Counted from the first letter of the stretch, positions 36,561 through 48,186 are shown. The stretch: 64,000 nucleotides of DNA from Tridacna crocea (GCA_943736015.1 OX031063.1:35184172-35248171); one strand, 5' to 3'. A program made the numbers and translations. The notes: generated from the sequence alone by a model not told the origin.

Positions 36561-36725
36561 ATATTCCAGCTCAGATCTGTCCTTTTTTGTGCGCCCGACT
36601 ATAGTTATTTCAAAAAAGTCCCTTTTGATATTGTGAACCTCCATGTGCCATTGAAAAGTCTTTTTTCGTTAATTAAAAGTGATTTCTAAGTGTATCATAA
36701 GCGATCCATATACAGCACAGTCCCA

Positions 36726-37951
36726 TTAGTAAACCTCTCCTATTTTTTGACTGTATTGCGTCGTATTCGTAAAACCATTGAGATCTGCTCCAAATTTAAT
36801 ATCATTGGTAGTTGTTAGCGTGTAATATGTTGATTGTTCCACCGGAATATAAAGAATTGCGTATTCGATGCCCGTAGGCGACTTTATACTTAGACTATTG
36901 ATTGCCATACTTAGCGGTAATGTGTTCAGCCTAAGATCCGTCACATGATCAATTTGAATGATAATGCGTACAAAGCTATCAAAAATGGCTGGTGCAAAGA
37001 AAGTATAACTTTGTGCATAATGCTCGAAGTAGATGCATTGTACCATTGAGGAATCGCCTAATCCACCGATTTCTACGTCGTTGCGAAGAGAAAACATAGC
37101 TACTAAAATCGGTTTCGTAGCCGTCACGAACATTGGACTCTCCGTCGTATGCAAGTTTGTGAATTTTTTTCCGCGTTGAATCACAATGTTTGTGACATCT
37201 GCATTTGTGGACATATTAATATATGTATCATTTTCGCTGGAAACCATTTTATACTGAAACCCAATCCGAGGTATGAAGGGAGACAGTATACACGAATTTG
37301 ACCATTTGGAGACGCCAGGTATTTGCATAGCACTCATATCATTTGTTGTGTTTCTAGACGACGGGTTTGAGGCAAAGAGCCCTCCAGATATAACAGCCAC
37401 GTTCTTATCAGAGGTGATGATACTTCCAGTCAAATCATCGTCGATGGAAATGTCGTTGTTTAAAAAATATGTATGGACTTCAAACTTATTTATAGATATA
37501 TTCAACTTAGGCTCCGCTTTATTTGATAACGTAATCTGTACATGTGTGCCGTCCTCCGTTCCAATTACAGAAAACTGTGGTGTCATGTCAGTAGTGATAA
37601 GTATATACTCTGTAGACAGTTGGTTTGTAGGTAGATTGTAAAAAGAATCACATGTCATTTGATCTGTCCCATTTTTGTAACTCAGACTCAGTGTGTGGAC
37701 ATTGACCGGAGAATCTGCTGTTATCTCGATAACTTTGTCGCTGACTGTATCGTTCTCTGTTAGCGTGAACAAAGTAGGAAAGTCCTGTGAAATTACAGTG
37801 TTCACAGATACATTCTGATCCAGCGAAAGGAAAGACGATTTTATTCGAACACTTGTTTCCCTGACTGATCTGATATAGATCCGCCTTAGAGGAGTGTCTT
37901 CGTTTCCATCTGTAGCAACCCTTGGAAAGACTGTCAAAAACTGAGTACCAG
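36726..37951 (-). CDS. Gene C exon 4: IgGFc-binding-protein-like N-terminal domain
   Basis: Acceptor TTTAG|CTGG at 37951, stop TAA at 36726-36728. Landmarks shared with gene D: TVFPRVAT near the start, CDSFYNLP, TEYILITTDMTPQFSV, LTGSIITS, and MPG/LPG-VS-W before the central Cys. The length of about 400 residues fits the IgGFc_binding family domain. No transmembrane segment follows, so the protein should be secreted. Confidence 0.85.
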
Positions 37952-40900
37952 CTAAAGCTTTAAAAAGAAATTTAGATAAAAATGGTCATTAACTCTTCAC
38001 CACACAATCCCGACTTTTAACGACCTTGAGATAGAACGATTTTGAAAGCATTGTTGAAGAAAATGCTGGTAACCAGGGTTTCTCTTTTTCCCACAATGTT
38101 TTCTACCCTGGTGGAAATAAATTTCAAATTTTGTGTTACGTTTCATTTTTCTTTGCAAAAAGTTTAAATTTGGACCAGGCTACAATTTTCTTGTCAGGTA
38201 AAGAGTTAATTCTTTCAGACCCAAATACATAAATTCTTATTTCATGCTTTCTGATAGGATATCGAGAAGTAGCAGTGAAAATATTTTTCGATCTTACACT
38301 GGTACCACCAGTGAAAATACCGATTTTCACGTTCTTGTTGCCTAGGTAAATAGCGCGTGCCCACAACCAGATGGGAAATATGACGTCATATACCTTACAT
38401 TTATCGCGCTTGATGTAATATTGTAATGCACTGCTATGCGGGAGGGGTACGCCACGGGAAATAACGGAAAAGAACTGTACTTGATTTTGATAAAGCTCCT
38501 CACAGAAAGGGTTAGCAACATGAAATAAATAGAATATTTGTTTTTTTTTCGGTGAAAGATCGAAATTTATTTCATCTCGTGAACACCATCGGCAATATTT
38601 TCACTCGTGGCAGCGCCACTCGTGAAAATATTACCGATGGTGTTCACTCGATGAAATAAATTTCGATCTTTCAACGAAAAAAACAAATGTTCTATTTATT
38701 TCATGCTATTAACCCTTTCTTGGAGGAGCTTTATCAAAATCCAGTATATTTCTTTTCCGTTATTTCAAGTGGCGTACCCCTTCCGCATATCAACGCATCA
38801 CAATATTACGTCAAGCGCGAGAAATATAAGGTACATGTATATGACGTCATATTTCCCGTCTGGTAGTGAGGCACGCGCAATTAACCTAGGCAACAAGAAC
38901 GTGAAAATCGGTATTTTCACTGGTTGTACCAGTGTAAGATCGAAAAATATTTTCATTGCTATTTCTCGATATTCTACCGGAAAGCATGAAATAAAAGACC
39001 AGACTGCACATTCTGTCTCTACACTGTCCGCAAGAGGTCAGTGAGTCCCGCTTATCCTCATATTAATTTACATACTTTTATATGGTGTGATATGAATTCA
39101 CTGCTTTTGAACGTCTCCCACTGTTTACATTTGGACGATATTGTTACTTTAAACCGAGTTAAAAAATAAAAAATGTACATAGGTATAGATTTGCAGAAGA
39201 ATTACCACTTTTATACTCAAGCCGGTTGGATCCAGTATCAACCAAGTTTATCAGACCAGGCCCTGATGTATCCTCAGAACCGCTTGTCGAGACTTCGTGA
39301 CCATTAGGTAACAATATCTGAGTAACTGGAGCCGCGGTCGGCGCTACATGTGATGCTGTCGATAATCTGGTCGGTGTTTGTGAAGCCGCGGTTGGTGCTA
39401 CATGTGATGCTGTCGATAATCTGGTCGGCGTTTGTGAAGCCGCGGTCGACACTTCTTGTGATGCTGTCGATAATCTGGTCGGTGTTTTTGAAGCCGCGGT
39501 CGGTGCTACATGTGATGCTGTGGATAAGCTGGTCGGTGTTTGTGGAGCCGCGGTCGACGCTACATGTGATGCTGTCGAAAATCTTGTCGGTGTTTGTGAA
39601 GCCGCGGTCGACGCTACATGTGATGCTGTCGATAATCTGGTCACTGTTTGTGAAGCCGCAGTCGGTGCTACTTGTGATGCTGTCGATAATCTGGTCGGTG
39701 TTTGTGAAGTCGCAGTCGGTGCTACTTGTGATGCTGTCGATAATCTGGTCGGTGTTTGTCCTGTAAATACTGCATGTGACATACTTGTATTTAAATCTGA
39801 TAAGATTTTAATTGTATTAGTGAGTAAAAGTACTTTATACAAAAGGGAATTTGTCTCTGGATCAACAATTTTCTTAAAATAATCGGTAACTTTAACTGGC
39901 CAAAAAGACTGCAAATTGATAAACCTTTTCACATCAAGAGGTATTCATGATAGTTTCGAGGACTCTTGGATGTGTAAGACATACGTCATATTCTGTGGAA
40001 AGTGTGTTATATGTATCTGAAAAATTTGTCTATTCAGGTCAGCCAATCTTAAGGACGGATCAATATCTAAAAGTCCTTTCATTGGTCAGTTTTTGGCATG
40101 TTTAACCCTTTCCCAAACAATCCCTGGTTTTTACGGGTCTGGAATAATAGCCTTTTGAAAACATTGTGGGAAAAGGAGAAAATGCTGGTAACCAGCATTT
40201 TCTCCTTTTCCCACAATGTTTTCTACCCTATCATAGACAGAAATCATCTTTTTAGCAAGAGTTGAATAGTCGTCTGCAAATGCTGTCAATTTGGTCTAGT
40301 CCAAAAGTTTTTCATTTGGGAAAGGGTTAAGGATCACCCCATCTGATAATTCGGCTGGTCATGCGACAAAATCGGTTTCATAGGTCCAAAGGTATGTGAC
40401 GACTAGCTGGGGATTATGCATGAAGGCGATACATTGAAACTGGTTTTTCCAGAGCGCCGATCATATCTAACCCTTTACCAAACAACAAAATTTCAGACTG
40501 GTATACAAATTGAAAGCACTTGCAGACGACAAAATGAATTTAACTCAAAAACTGAAATTTGTTTCAAGCAGGATAGAAAACATTGTGGGAAAAGGAGAAA
40601 ATGCTGGTAACCAGCATTTTCTCCTTTTCCCACAATGTTTTCAAAAGGCTTCTATATCAGGGCCGTAAAAACCAGGGATTGTTTGGGAAAGGGTTAGGTT
40701 GCATGGATTGTTTTCTGCACATTTCAAATCATACTTACCCATTTTTAAGCAGGTATAGGAACATCCACTTTTTCCTAATAACTGTCCTGATATACACATC
40801 TCGTCGTAGCCACATGGTCTATGGAAACAGTCAGGCTCAACCTATAGACGGAAGGGATTGTTATAACCACTCTCATACACTGAATTTCCAGATTAAAAAA

Positions 40901-43900
40901 AAAAGACTTTAGTAGATGAGTTCACTAATGACGTACTCAATGATGATAATGCACAGAAGGCGTAATCTGATCTGAAATCCACACTGTAAGCTACTAGGTT
41001 TTAAACTGTGGTGGACAAATACCTGCACTAAGTCGAAATTGCAGGGGTAGACCTCGTAAAAAATCGAACTCGATTTTCGGCAGGGTAAGAGTAAATAAAA
41101 TATCCTTTGTTGTCAAGATACGTATAAGCCCATAGGACACTTGTCCTCAACATCTTCGCGAGCCAAGGTTGCGATCACTACGTGGATCTTACCTTGGCTG
41201 ATTGAGCCCGATTTCGAGATTCCTGCGATGCGCTCTCTATTGGATGCTGGTTATTACCCCCCTTTACATCATATTTCTAAAAGCCAATGAAATATCGTTT
41301 TACAAACCGCTTACGAATACACATGAAGCGATTAACAGACATCCACGAGGGTTTCCATGTTTACCTTCTATTCGAAAGGTAGCGACCTTGTTCTATTTTT
41401 TTTTTCAAAGATTGAATGCTATTTCATTCGAGCGATTTCATTCGTTGCAATTAGAGCTGGCTGCATCCAATGAAAAAGCGTATCGGAGGAATGTAAAAAT
41501 CAAGCTCGATCCGCCAAGGGTAGAGTAGCGTAGTGAATCGTCAGCCTTGGCTTGCGAAGATGGTCCTCAAGGACATTTGCTAACTTTGACCTTTAACCTC
41601 CAAGACAAGTTTTGTTTAACCCTTTACCACACGGCAAAATTTGAGACTCGTCCGTAATTGAAGGAATTCATTGCGATAATTCAAACGTTTTTCAACTGAT
41701 AGCAATTGTCCACTTATAGGTAGAAAAGTTTGTGGAAAAAGGAGAAAATGCTTTTACCAGCATTTTCTCCTTTTCCCGCAATGTTTGCAAAAACTTTCTT
41801 TATTAGGATCGTTCAACGCCGGGATTGTATGGTAAAGGGTTAATGCACTTTCCAGTGGGAACAATAATGACCTGGAACTTTGGTCAAGTAGACATTTACG
41901 CTGTGGTTGACCCGTTCTCTAAGACAACTTCCATTGTGGACCTTACAAATTAGGGATCTTCTCCTTAAAACTCTATGGGAAAATATTTGCCTCAAAAGGG
42001 AAATGTCCCCGGAAAATAACTCGTGCCTTACGACACTCCTTATCTTCGCATACCTTTCCCTTTTTCAGCAAATATTTCCTCATATTAACCACAAGCTGAT
42101 GAAATAAACTCTATTTATCACCGACATTATCTCTTTGTCAAACAGTATTTTCAGAAAGTATCTGCTTTAACCCTTTCCCAAACGACAGACTTTTGGACTG
42201 AACCAAATTGAAAGCATTTGCAGACGACAATTCAACTCTTGCTGAAAAGATGATTTCTGTCTATGATAGGGTAGAAAACATTGTGGGTAAAGGAGAAAAT
42301 GCTGGTTACCAGCATTTTCTCCTTTTCCCACAATGTTTTCAAAAGGCGTCTAATCCTGACCCGTAAAAACCAGGGATTGTTAAGGAAAGGGTTAAGGTGG
42401 TCAACAGACGGGTTAACCCGTCTCACCAGTTATAACGACTTTGAAGAAAATGCTTTTGAAAGTATTGTGGAAAAAGGGGAAATGCTGGTGTCCAACATAT
42501 TCTCTATTTCCCAAAATGTTTTCCACCCTTTCTCAGGCAACATGCAATTTGTCGTTTGCAAATGCTTTCGAGTTGGACAAGTCTAAAAGTTTGTTGTTTG
42601 GTTAAGCCATCCATATTCCAACTCCGGATAAATCATGACTATAACAGACGGTGTTTTCGAACTTTGGTTTGCATTTCTAAAAAGATATTCACAATGCCAC
42701 AATCGTAGATAACTCATTATTGGAGATTTTGCAGAAGCTGATAAGAAGTCAGTTTAAACAAAATGCTGTCAATTATTAACACTGTGAGCGACATTATGTA
42801 ATTCTTACCATGAATATATAGTAAGCTTGTCAGCTTTTTGTAATTGACAAGAAATGTTGTTTGGCACTGCGTCGACGATTGTCTGGCCTTAGCATTTGAT
42901 AGATGACTTCGTGTCTCATTAAATCTCGGTGGTTCCACGAAAGCATTGGCTTTGTGATCGGTGAGCCCTAAGATGGATTCCGCTAGCAATGCACGTCTTT
43001 CGGTAGAGTCATTGGGTAAGGTGAAAACGGCTTGAAATAGCAAAACTACGGTCTAACATAGTGACCCACAATATTCATTTAATTCATAAAATCTCTTAAC
43101 CAAACACCACCTTAAACCTGGCCAATATAAAAGCATTTGCAATTTACGAATTGATTGCGATATATATTATGGCATTTGTCTTTGATAGGGCGGTACTTAT
43201 TATTGGAACAGGAGGAAATGCTGGCCAGCGGCATTTTTATCTTTTCCCACTATGTTTCAAAGGTCTTCCTCTTCAGAATCGTTAAACATAATAATTTTGT
43301 GGTACAGGACTGATATTTAAGCATAAACAATAGATGTCCCACAGAAGACACCGTATGAGTGTGCCAGCTGATCTTGGTCTACACTATTTTTTTACTCAAC
43401 TTCTGAAGTTGCATTCGACTTGTCCTATTTAATTCCTAGTCTCCCTTTAATTGGTGAAAATGGGGTGGGTTTTAGAGTCCATGGGTGCTTCTATAAATTT
43501 AGGGAAGCATTTCTATTGAAATGTCGGATCTTTTCGTCTGTTCCCCAGTTTCCAGCATTTTCTCCTTTTCCAACAATGTTTTTTAAAGGCATCTTTCTCG
43601 GGTCGTCAAAAGTAGGGATTGTGTGGTAATGGGTTAATATACAGGTTACAAGCATCTAAGAAATGCTATATTTTTATTGTTTTTATTGTTTGTAGTTTTT
43701 TTTATTCAAAATTGGATCATGATGTGGAGGAAAGTCTAAATTCCATGCCGGAAAAAATTGAATTAACAGGATGTTGACTTCATCGAAATGGCAATGCGTC
43801 AAGGCCAGCAGGCCCCTGACTGCCTCAACTTACATTTATGCAAATAATATGAGACTTTGACAAAGTCTATTGTTGCTATTGTAGGCGTATCGGCTTTGTG

Positions 43901-45503
43901 TATTAATATGTCGGATGCCTCAGTCTGTAGGTCTGCATTCAGTAACTCATCTTGACGCGTCTGGTATGTCCTGTGTTTTGGCTAGCCTCCTTTTTATTTA
44001 TACAAATGGTATGGGCTCTAAGCCAAGTCCATCGCGTTATCTGCGCATGTCATTTTCTTCGAAGATTCGACCTGTCCGCTATGAAGCATCACTCCCTCCC
44101 CCTACGACAGTGTGGGAAGATTTGTAGTAATATGCGCTAATAAAGTAGCAATTGAGAAAATGGCTATTATCAACATTTGAGGAGAAATCATACCTGTTTT
44201 AGTTCCAGATTTCTCTTAACTATAACAATTTTTACTGGCAAAAAATTATTTGAAAAGAAAAGTACGATCGATTACCGGAAATCTTTGTCTGAAAATAGAT
44301 CAACACGGTACACCGAGTACATTTGAAATTCAAAGTAGCGGTTATTGTTTCGAAAAATTACTCCGCTTCTGTAGCTAGAATGTCCAAATCATAGAGATGT
44401 GTATTTGTAGAATACCATCTATGCCATCTAGCGGGAGATAATGAATTCCATGTGTGCTTCTTTGTTTATCGGGTAAGCACCATTGAAATGTTGGATCCCT
44501 TAGTGCGTTGTCCTGTTTGAATTGTTGGTGGCGATGCTCGTTGAAACAGTCGGCGTCTTATCCAAAATGTGCGTACATGTGTTTATTCATGAAATGGTAT
44601 CCCTTAGAAAAATATGATTTACGTCTTGGAGGGAGCAGCCTCTTTATTCTTTACCATATATTCCCAGTTTTAACGACCCTTGCGGAAAAGTAACATCTCG
44701 CTGAAAAATTGCATACGGACTTGGCAGACCAACATAGAAAATAAAGGTACAAGCTGTTTGTCCACGGAGATTTATTCACAGAGATTCGGATAGAAAAGAA
44801 TGACCATTGTTTTTTTTTTCCGACGTGGGTAGTAACGATTTTAAGAAGTGCAAAGCGGTGTATTTTCGGTTGAGAAATGTACCTTGCAGCTTCATATCAA
44901 GCTACATGGTACAGCCGAGGTAATTGGTCAACGGATCAACCGAGGTTTTCCCAATGCGTCGAATGTTTGAGATCTACTTATATCAACGTCTGACAACCTA
45001 CGTAATAATAGCTACTTCGTGACACACGGAAGGAGAAATTTTACAGAAAACTATCGGAAAATGGAAGTGTTTGCATGTTCTTGATATGTCGGTACATGTA
45101 TCTTAGTTTATTGTATTTTTAGTTGTCAATAGAGATTGTCCTTTTTACGTTTGTCGCTGAAATAGAAACTTACCTGGCCTGGCCATTGAGCGATGTTTGA
45201 GTACATAAGATTCGTATCCGATCTGACCTCCATTCCAATGCTAAAGACATCATCGTTTAGTTCGCATTGCCGGTTACTTGTATCAAAGTTGAACGATTTA
45301 CAGAGTTTGCGTTTTATACATATTCTCGCACAATCCACGATGTCGGTACTTTTTGCACTCCAAAACTAATGATGTTTAAGCCCAACTCCTTTTGATACCA
45401 TGCTTTCGACATCGAGATTACAAACAGATGCACACAAGAACATTAATGCACTTAATATGCACAATAAAACAAGTAAAGCGTGATTTATTTTGCAATGATA
45501 CAT
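36726..45503 (-). CDS. Gene C: secreted PAN / EGF-like / Thr-Ser repeat / IgGFc-binding-like protein, with an internal stop
   Basis: Exons: 45503-45174, 40841-40739, 39769-39206 (or starting 39760), 37951-36726 (stop TAA). Phases are 0,1,1 and the sum is 2223 nt (741 codons). Order: signal peptide (MYHCKINHALLVLLCILSAL), PAN/apple domain with Cys-rich core (CARICIKRKLCKSFNFDT), EGF-like Cys module, eight 18-residue Thr/Ser/Ala repeats, IgGFc-binding-protein-like domain of about 400 residues. In this family such proteins are secreted and linked to mucus or immune recognition; the ligand here is unknown. One TAG (45366-45368) interrupts the frame between signal peptide and PAN domain, so as written the product would be about 45 residues. 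Everything downstream is intact, so the gene is either newly inactivated, polymorphic, mis-assembled or spliced around the stop. Gene D is a paralogue 18 kb upstream in the same orientation. Confidence 0.75.
37989..38209 (+). mobile_element. TTAA hairpin MITE (A), 37 bp from gene C exon 4
   Basis: TTAACTCTTCACCACACAAT to CAGGTAAAGAGTTAA; left hairpin arm shortened. Confidence 0.8.
38236..38998. mobile_element. Foldback element, about 375-bp arms, intron of gene C
   Basis: The left arm from TTATTTCATGCTTTCTGATA and the right arm ending CGGAAAGCATGAAATAAAAG are complementary across most of their length, meeting at GTGGCAGCGCCAC (38608-38620). No ORF. Confidence 0.85.
39206..39769 (-). CDS. Gene C exon 3: mucin-like linker with eight 18-aa repeats
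   Basis: Phase 1-1 exon. Positions 39755-39324 hold eight tandem 54-bp units, consensus TPTRLSTASQVAPTAASQ, followed by a unique tail ending TGSNRLEYKSG. Thr, Ser, Ala and Pro dominate, as in O-glycosylated stalks. Two acceptors 9 bp apart (39769 and 39760) both keep frame. The plus strand is also open here, but only because the repeat has no stops in several frames. Confidence 0.75.
40102..40330 (+). mobile_element. TTAA hairpin MITE (A)
   Basis: TTAACCCTTTCCCAAACAAT to TTGGGAAAGGGTTAA; long perfect hairpin, core GGTAACC. Confidence 0.9.
40467..40697 (-). mobile_element. TTAA hairpin MITE (A) with core flipped relative to arms; 41 bp from gene C exon 2
   Basis: CTAACCCTTTACCAAACAAC to TTTGGGAAAGGGTTAG. 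Arms are in reverse orientation but the core reads GGTAACC, the forward form. Confidence 0.85.
40739..40841 (-). CDS. Gene C exon 2: EGF-like Cys module
   Basis: A 103-nt exon beginning VEPDCFHRPCGYDEMC and ending CSYTCLKM, with six cysteines. It matches the 103-nt exon of gene D at 62158-62260 in length, phase and cysteine positions. Acceptor TATAG|GTTGAG, donor ATGG|GTAAGT. Confidence 0.8.
41616..41843 (-). mobile_element. TTAA hairpin MITE (A), short core
   Basis: TTAACCCTTTACCACACGGC to ATGGTAAAGGGTTAA; core AATGCTTTTACCAGCATT. Confidence 0.85.
42167..42395 (-). mobile_element. TTAA hairpin MITE (A)
   Basis: TTAACCCTTTCCCAAACGAC to AAGGAAAGGGTTAA; core GGTTACC. Confidence 0.9.
42411..42606 (+). 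mobile_element. Diverged MITE
   Basis: TTAACCCGTCTCACCAG to TTGTTTGGTTAAG; stem much reduced, CAAATGCTTTCGAGTTGGAC arm clear. Confidence 0.65.
43087..43310 (-). mobile_element. Decayed MITE
   Basis: CTCTTAACCAAACACCACCT with AAAAGCATTTGCAATTTACG and GGAAATGCTGGCCAGCGGCA. Confidence 0.6.
43552..43638 (-). mobile_element. 5'-truncated MITE
   Basis: Begins in the hairpin (CCAGCATTTTCTCCTTTTCC) and ends GTGGTAATGGGTTAA. Confidence 0.75.
44035..44443 (-). mobile_element. Mutator-like MITE, third (diverged, longer) copy
   Basis: CGTTATCTGCGCATGTCATT at one end and GCGGGAGATAATG at the other; flanks AAGTCCATCG and AATTCCATGT look like a decayed 10-bp duplication. Confidence 0.7.
45174..45503 (-). 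CDS. Gene C exon 1: signal peptide + PAN/apple domain
   Basis: ATG at 45503 opens a basic/hydrophobic leader. The same frame runs on to the PAN-type core with C-x3-C-x4-C and a later C near ...SNRQCELNDDV, then donor CAG|GTAAGT. The codon at 45368-45366 is TAG, between HH and FW. I rechecked the frame on both sides: leader and PAN segment share it exactly, with no indel. PAN/apple modules usually bind protein or carbohydrate. Confidence 0.75.
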
Positions 45504-46624
45504 TTTCAATTTTAAATTCGTGACTTATATTGTTGATAGAATCTATCAGGAGTATCAGCAAGCACAAGCGCTCCTTTATGCACAAGGTGACTGGACAACC
45601 AATTACAAATCATTAGATTATTTTGTCTTATCAATAACCACTCATAGATAAATACGTGCAGGCAATTATGCAGCCCAAGTCTTTCAGTTTGTAATTTTCC
45701 AATTACCTAGTCAATATCCAGGTATAAATAGTGTGCAAATGCAAGGTTGCACATTAATAACGAAGATTTTATGTTCGATATAGCTATGCATACCATTTGT
45801 CAACCCGCCAAAGACCTTTCCGTAAGGTGCTTGGTTACATCATAAATACACGCATTGAACTTGGAGATCACCATTATTAACCATATATTCTTACAAACTC
45901 ATTCGACCATTATATTTTCTGGGTATTACAATTGAACCCTGTCAATGCCATAGACGAAAACAGCAGCCTTCGCGAAGTTTTATATCAAGGTCAGACTGTG
46001 CAAAACGTGCAGTTGAATTTGGATCTTGCGTACCCACGTTTTTCAGTCAAGCTTAATGAAAAAAGTCCGTCTAAGTTTCAGTTGGTTTTAATTTCCGTCG
46101 TCGATAGAATTCGACCCTCGATATATCTGACCATGAAATTCCTCAGTATCTAACGCCAAATCTGCGGTCTACAAGATACACGTATTCATGTATCAAACCC
46201 CAGTTTCCCAGTTAATAAAGAGTCTCTAAGTTACGAGTTTTGAGATCAATCAAAGGTTCTTTTCAAAGTTGAATGAAGAACGTTGCCAACAGGTTCATTC
46301 CTCCATCACAGCGTCTTTTATTTGTTGGCAAATAACTCAAGGTGTTTTGTCAATGTTGCGAGCACCGTAGGTCTATGGCAAAAAAACCCACTGTGGCCGA
46401 ACTATTTCTATTTTTCTGGGGACTTAACCTACAAAAGAACCAATACCGATTCATTTGATAGAAACTGTCTTTTCCCCTGGTGTTCTAGAACTATAGCACA
46501 GGGGGAATCATCCAACGAGGTAAAGTGGACTACCACTTTATTTGATTTAAGAGTAATATGGTGTTTTGAATAGCCATGCTCATAAATAAGTAAATCTCGA
46601 TTTGCAATCATATTTTCGAACTGT

Positions 46625-47483
46625 ATTAGTTGTACGGTCAGGTGGCAGGGGACTTGGAAACTTGTTCACGGCTGTGGTTAATCATGTCGCCCCGAGCCGA
46701 AGGCGAGGTGGCGACATGATTCACCACAGCCGTGAACAAGTTTCCAAGTCCCCTGCCACCTGACCGTACAACGAATTTATTATACTGCAAAGTTTTCCCC
46801 TTTCAAAGCGCGTTAAGCGAGATCTTGCTGTTTTACAATTTCACGAATCGAGTATGCTGATGAAATACAAATTCCCTTCTGTGTGCCCCATTTCAATGAA
46901 AACTGACGTCACTGGAAACTGACGTCACTAAAACGTGCAGTCTGGCGCATAAATTTGCAGTCTGGTGATCATTATCTCCCGCTAGATGGCATTCTATAAA
47001 TACTCATCTATCTGATATGGGCATCCTGGGTACAGAACCAAACCACTTTCCTACGTTACTTTGAATTTAAAACAAAAAAAAAGTTTACCCAATAAAACGC
47101 TACCTCGTGCAGTTCACTCAACTATGATCACCAGTTTAGAGAAATCTAAAGCAGGTCTCATTTCTCCTCAAATGTATTGATACGTAAAAGCTATTTTCAA
47201 CATTGCTACTTTATAGAGCGTAATATTACAGTCAGCCCGCTTTCGGGGCTAGTAGTGATGCGTCATATAAGACAGTCGAATCTTCGAAGAATATGACATG
47301 CGCAGACAACGGTCTGGTGATCGATCGACGCCGCCATTTTGGATGATGTATTGCACGTGTAGTGATGTTTACGGGGCACTCAAAAGGGTATCTGGTTTTA
47401 CGTGGTTTTTGCCAGGGAACATGATATTATGTTCCCGGCTTGTTAACCAATCAGATCACGAGAAATTTCTTTGCAGTATAATA
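46625..47483 (+). mobile_element. Composite palindrome element, copy 2, interrupted
   Basis: Same layout as 31440-31959; palindrome 46630-46768. Split at GTCTGGTGAT by the Mutator-like element at 46970-47311. Confidence 0.85.
46970..47311 (+). mobile_element. Mutator-like MITE with 10-bp target duplication (inserted in composite element)
   Basis: Body CATTATCTCCCGCTAGATGG ... ATGCGCAGACAACG, flanked by GTCTGGTGAT at 46960-46969 and 47312-47321. Terminal repeats are imperfect: CATTATCTCCCGC versus CGTTGTCTGCGC. No ORF. Confidence 0.8.
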
Positions 47484-47493
47484 ACACTCGCTG

Positions 47494-47670
47494 TAACCCT
47501 TAACCAAACAAGGAGTTTTAACGATCTGCAGGAGGAAGACTTGAAAAACTTGTTGGGAAATGACAAAAAAAAATGCTATTAACCAGCATTTCCTCCATTT
47601 TTTCCACTTTATCGCTTGCAAATACTTTTAACTTGGACTGGCCTAATTTTTTGTTTCCTTGTAAATAGAG
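47494..47670 (+). mobile_element. Decayed MITE
   Basis: TAACCCTTAACCAAACAAGG, ATGCTATTAACCAGCATTTC core and the TCGCTTGCAAATAC arm; right end lost. Confidence 0.6.
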
Positions 47671-47730
47671 ATAAACTATCGATATTACATTAATGTTATA
47701 TATGATTCGAGTCAGTATCTCTGCGTAGGT

Positions 47731-48186
47731 TTACTGCGCATTTAGAAGTTCAATTGCCAGGTTTGCAATGGTCATGATGTCAAGCATGCGGTTCTGCATA
47801 AATAACCCTATAATGCGATCTAAGAACGATAAAGGGCTAATGATTTTACACCTGTATCGAGATCGGTCTAGAATCGGTCTAGAACAGGTATTTTCTTTTA
47901 TTCTTGGTGACATAAGTTCCCTTTCTTGAACAACCTTAATATTAAGGGCTTCTTCAACTTCTTGCAGGGCATGTTTTTCGAAGACAAGGTGATTTACATT
48001 GAGATCTAAAGTGAATATCGTAGTTGGACATACCACAGTTGAGTCAGCATTTATTCCAAGGTGATCGAGTGGTGTTAAGTTGTATGGGTTCGCATTGCTG
48101 TGCACCCTGATCTGGTTTATCATCGGAATGCATACCCCTGGGTTAATTCCAGCTTTGAATTCCGATCGCTCTCTTATTTTAGCCAT
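47731..48186 (-). CDS. Unrecognised single-exon ORF, 151 aa
   Basis: ATG at 48186 (MAKIRERSEFKAGINPGV), stop at 47731. It is longer than chance ORFs nearby and of balanced composition, containing RSRYRCKIISPLSFLDRIIG and an apolar C-terminus. No family recognised. It lies just downstream of nested elements (46625-47670) and may be a fragment of a mobile or viral-like element, or chance. Confidence 0.3.
   Translation of the reverse strand: MAKIRERSEFKAGINPGVCIPMINQIRVHSNANPYNLTPLDHLGINADSTVVCPTTIFTLDLNVNHLVFEKHALQEVEEALNIKVVQERELMSPRIKENTCSRPILDRSRYRCKIISPLSFLDRIIGLFMQNRMLDIMTIANLAIELLNAQ

Noticed and set aside
37952-39205. Sushi exon in gene C like that of gene D
   Set aside because: The intron is filled by a MITE and a foldback; no four-Cys segment seen on the minus strand.
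39350-39882. Long plus-strand ORFs opposite the Thr/Ser exon
   Set aside because: The 54-bp repeat has no stops in several frames. Splice sites, phases and composition support only the minus strand.
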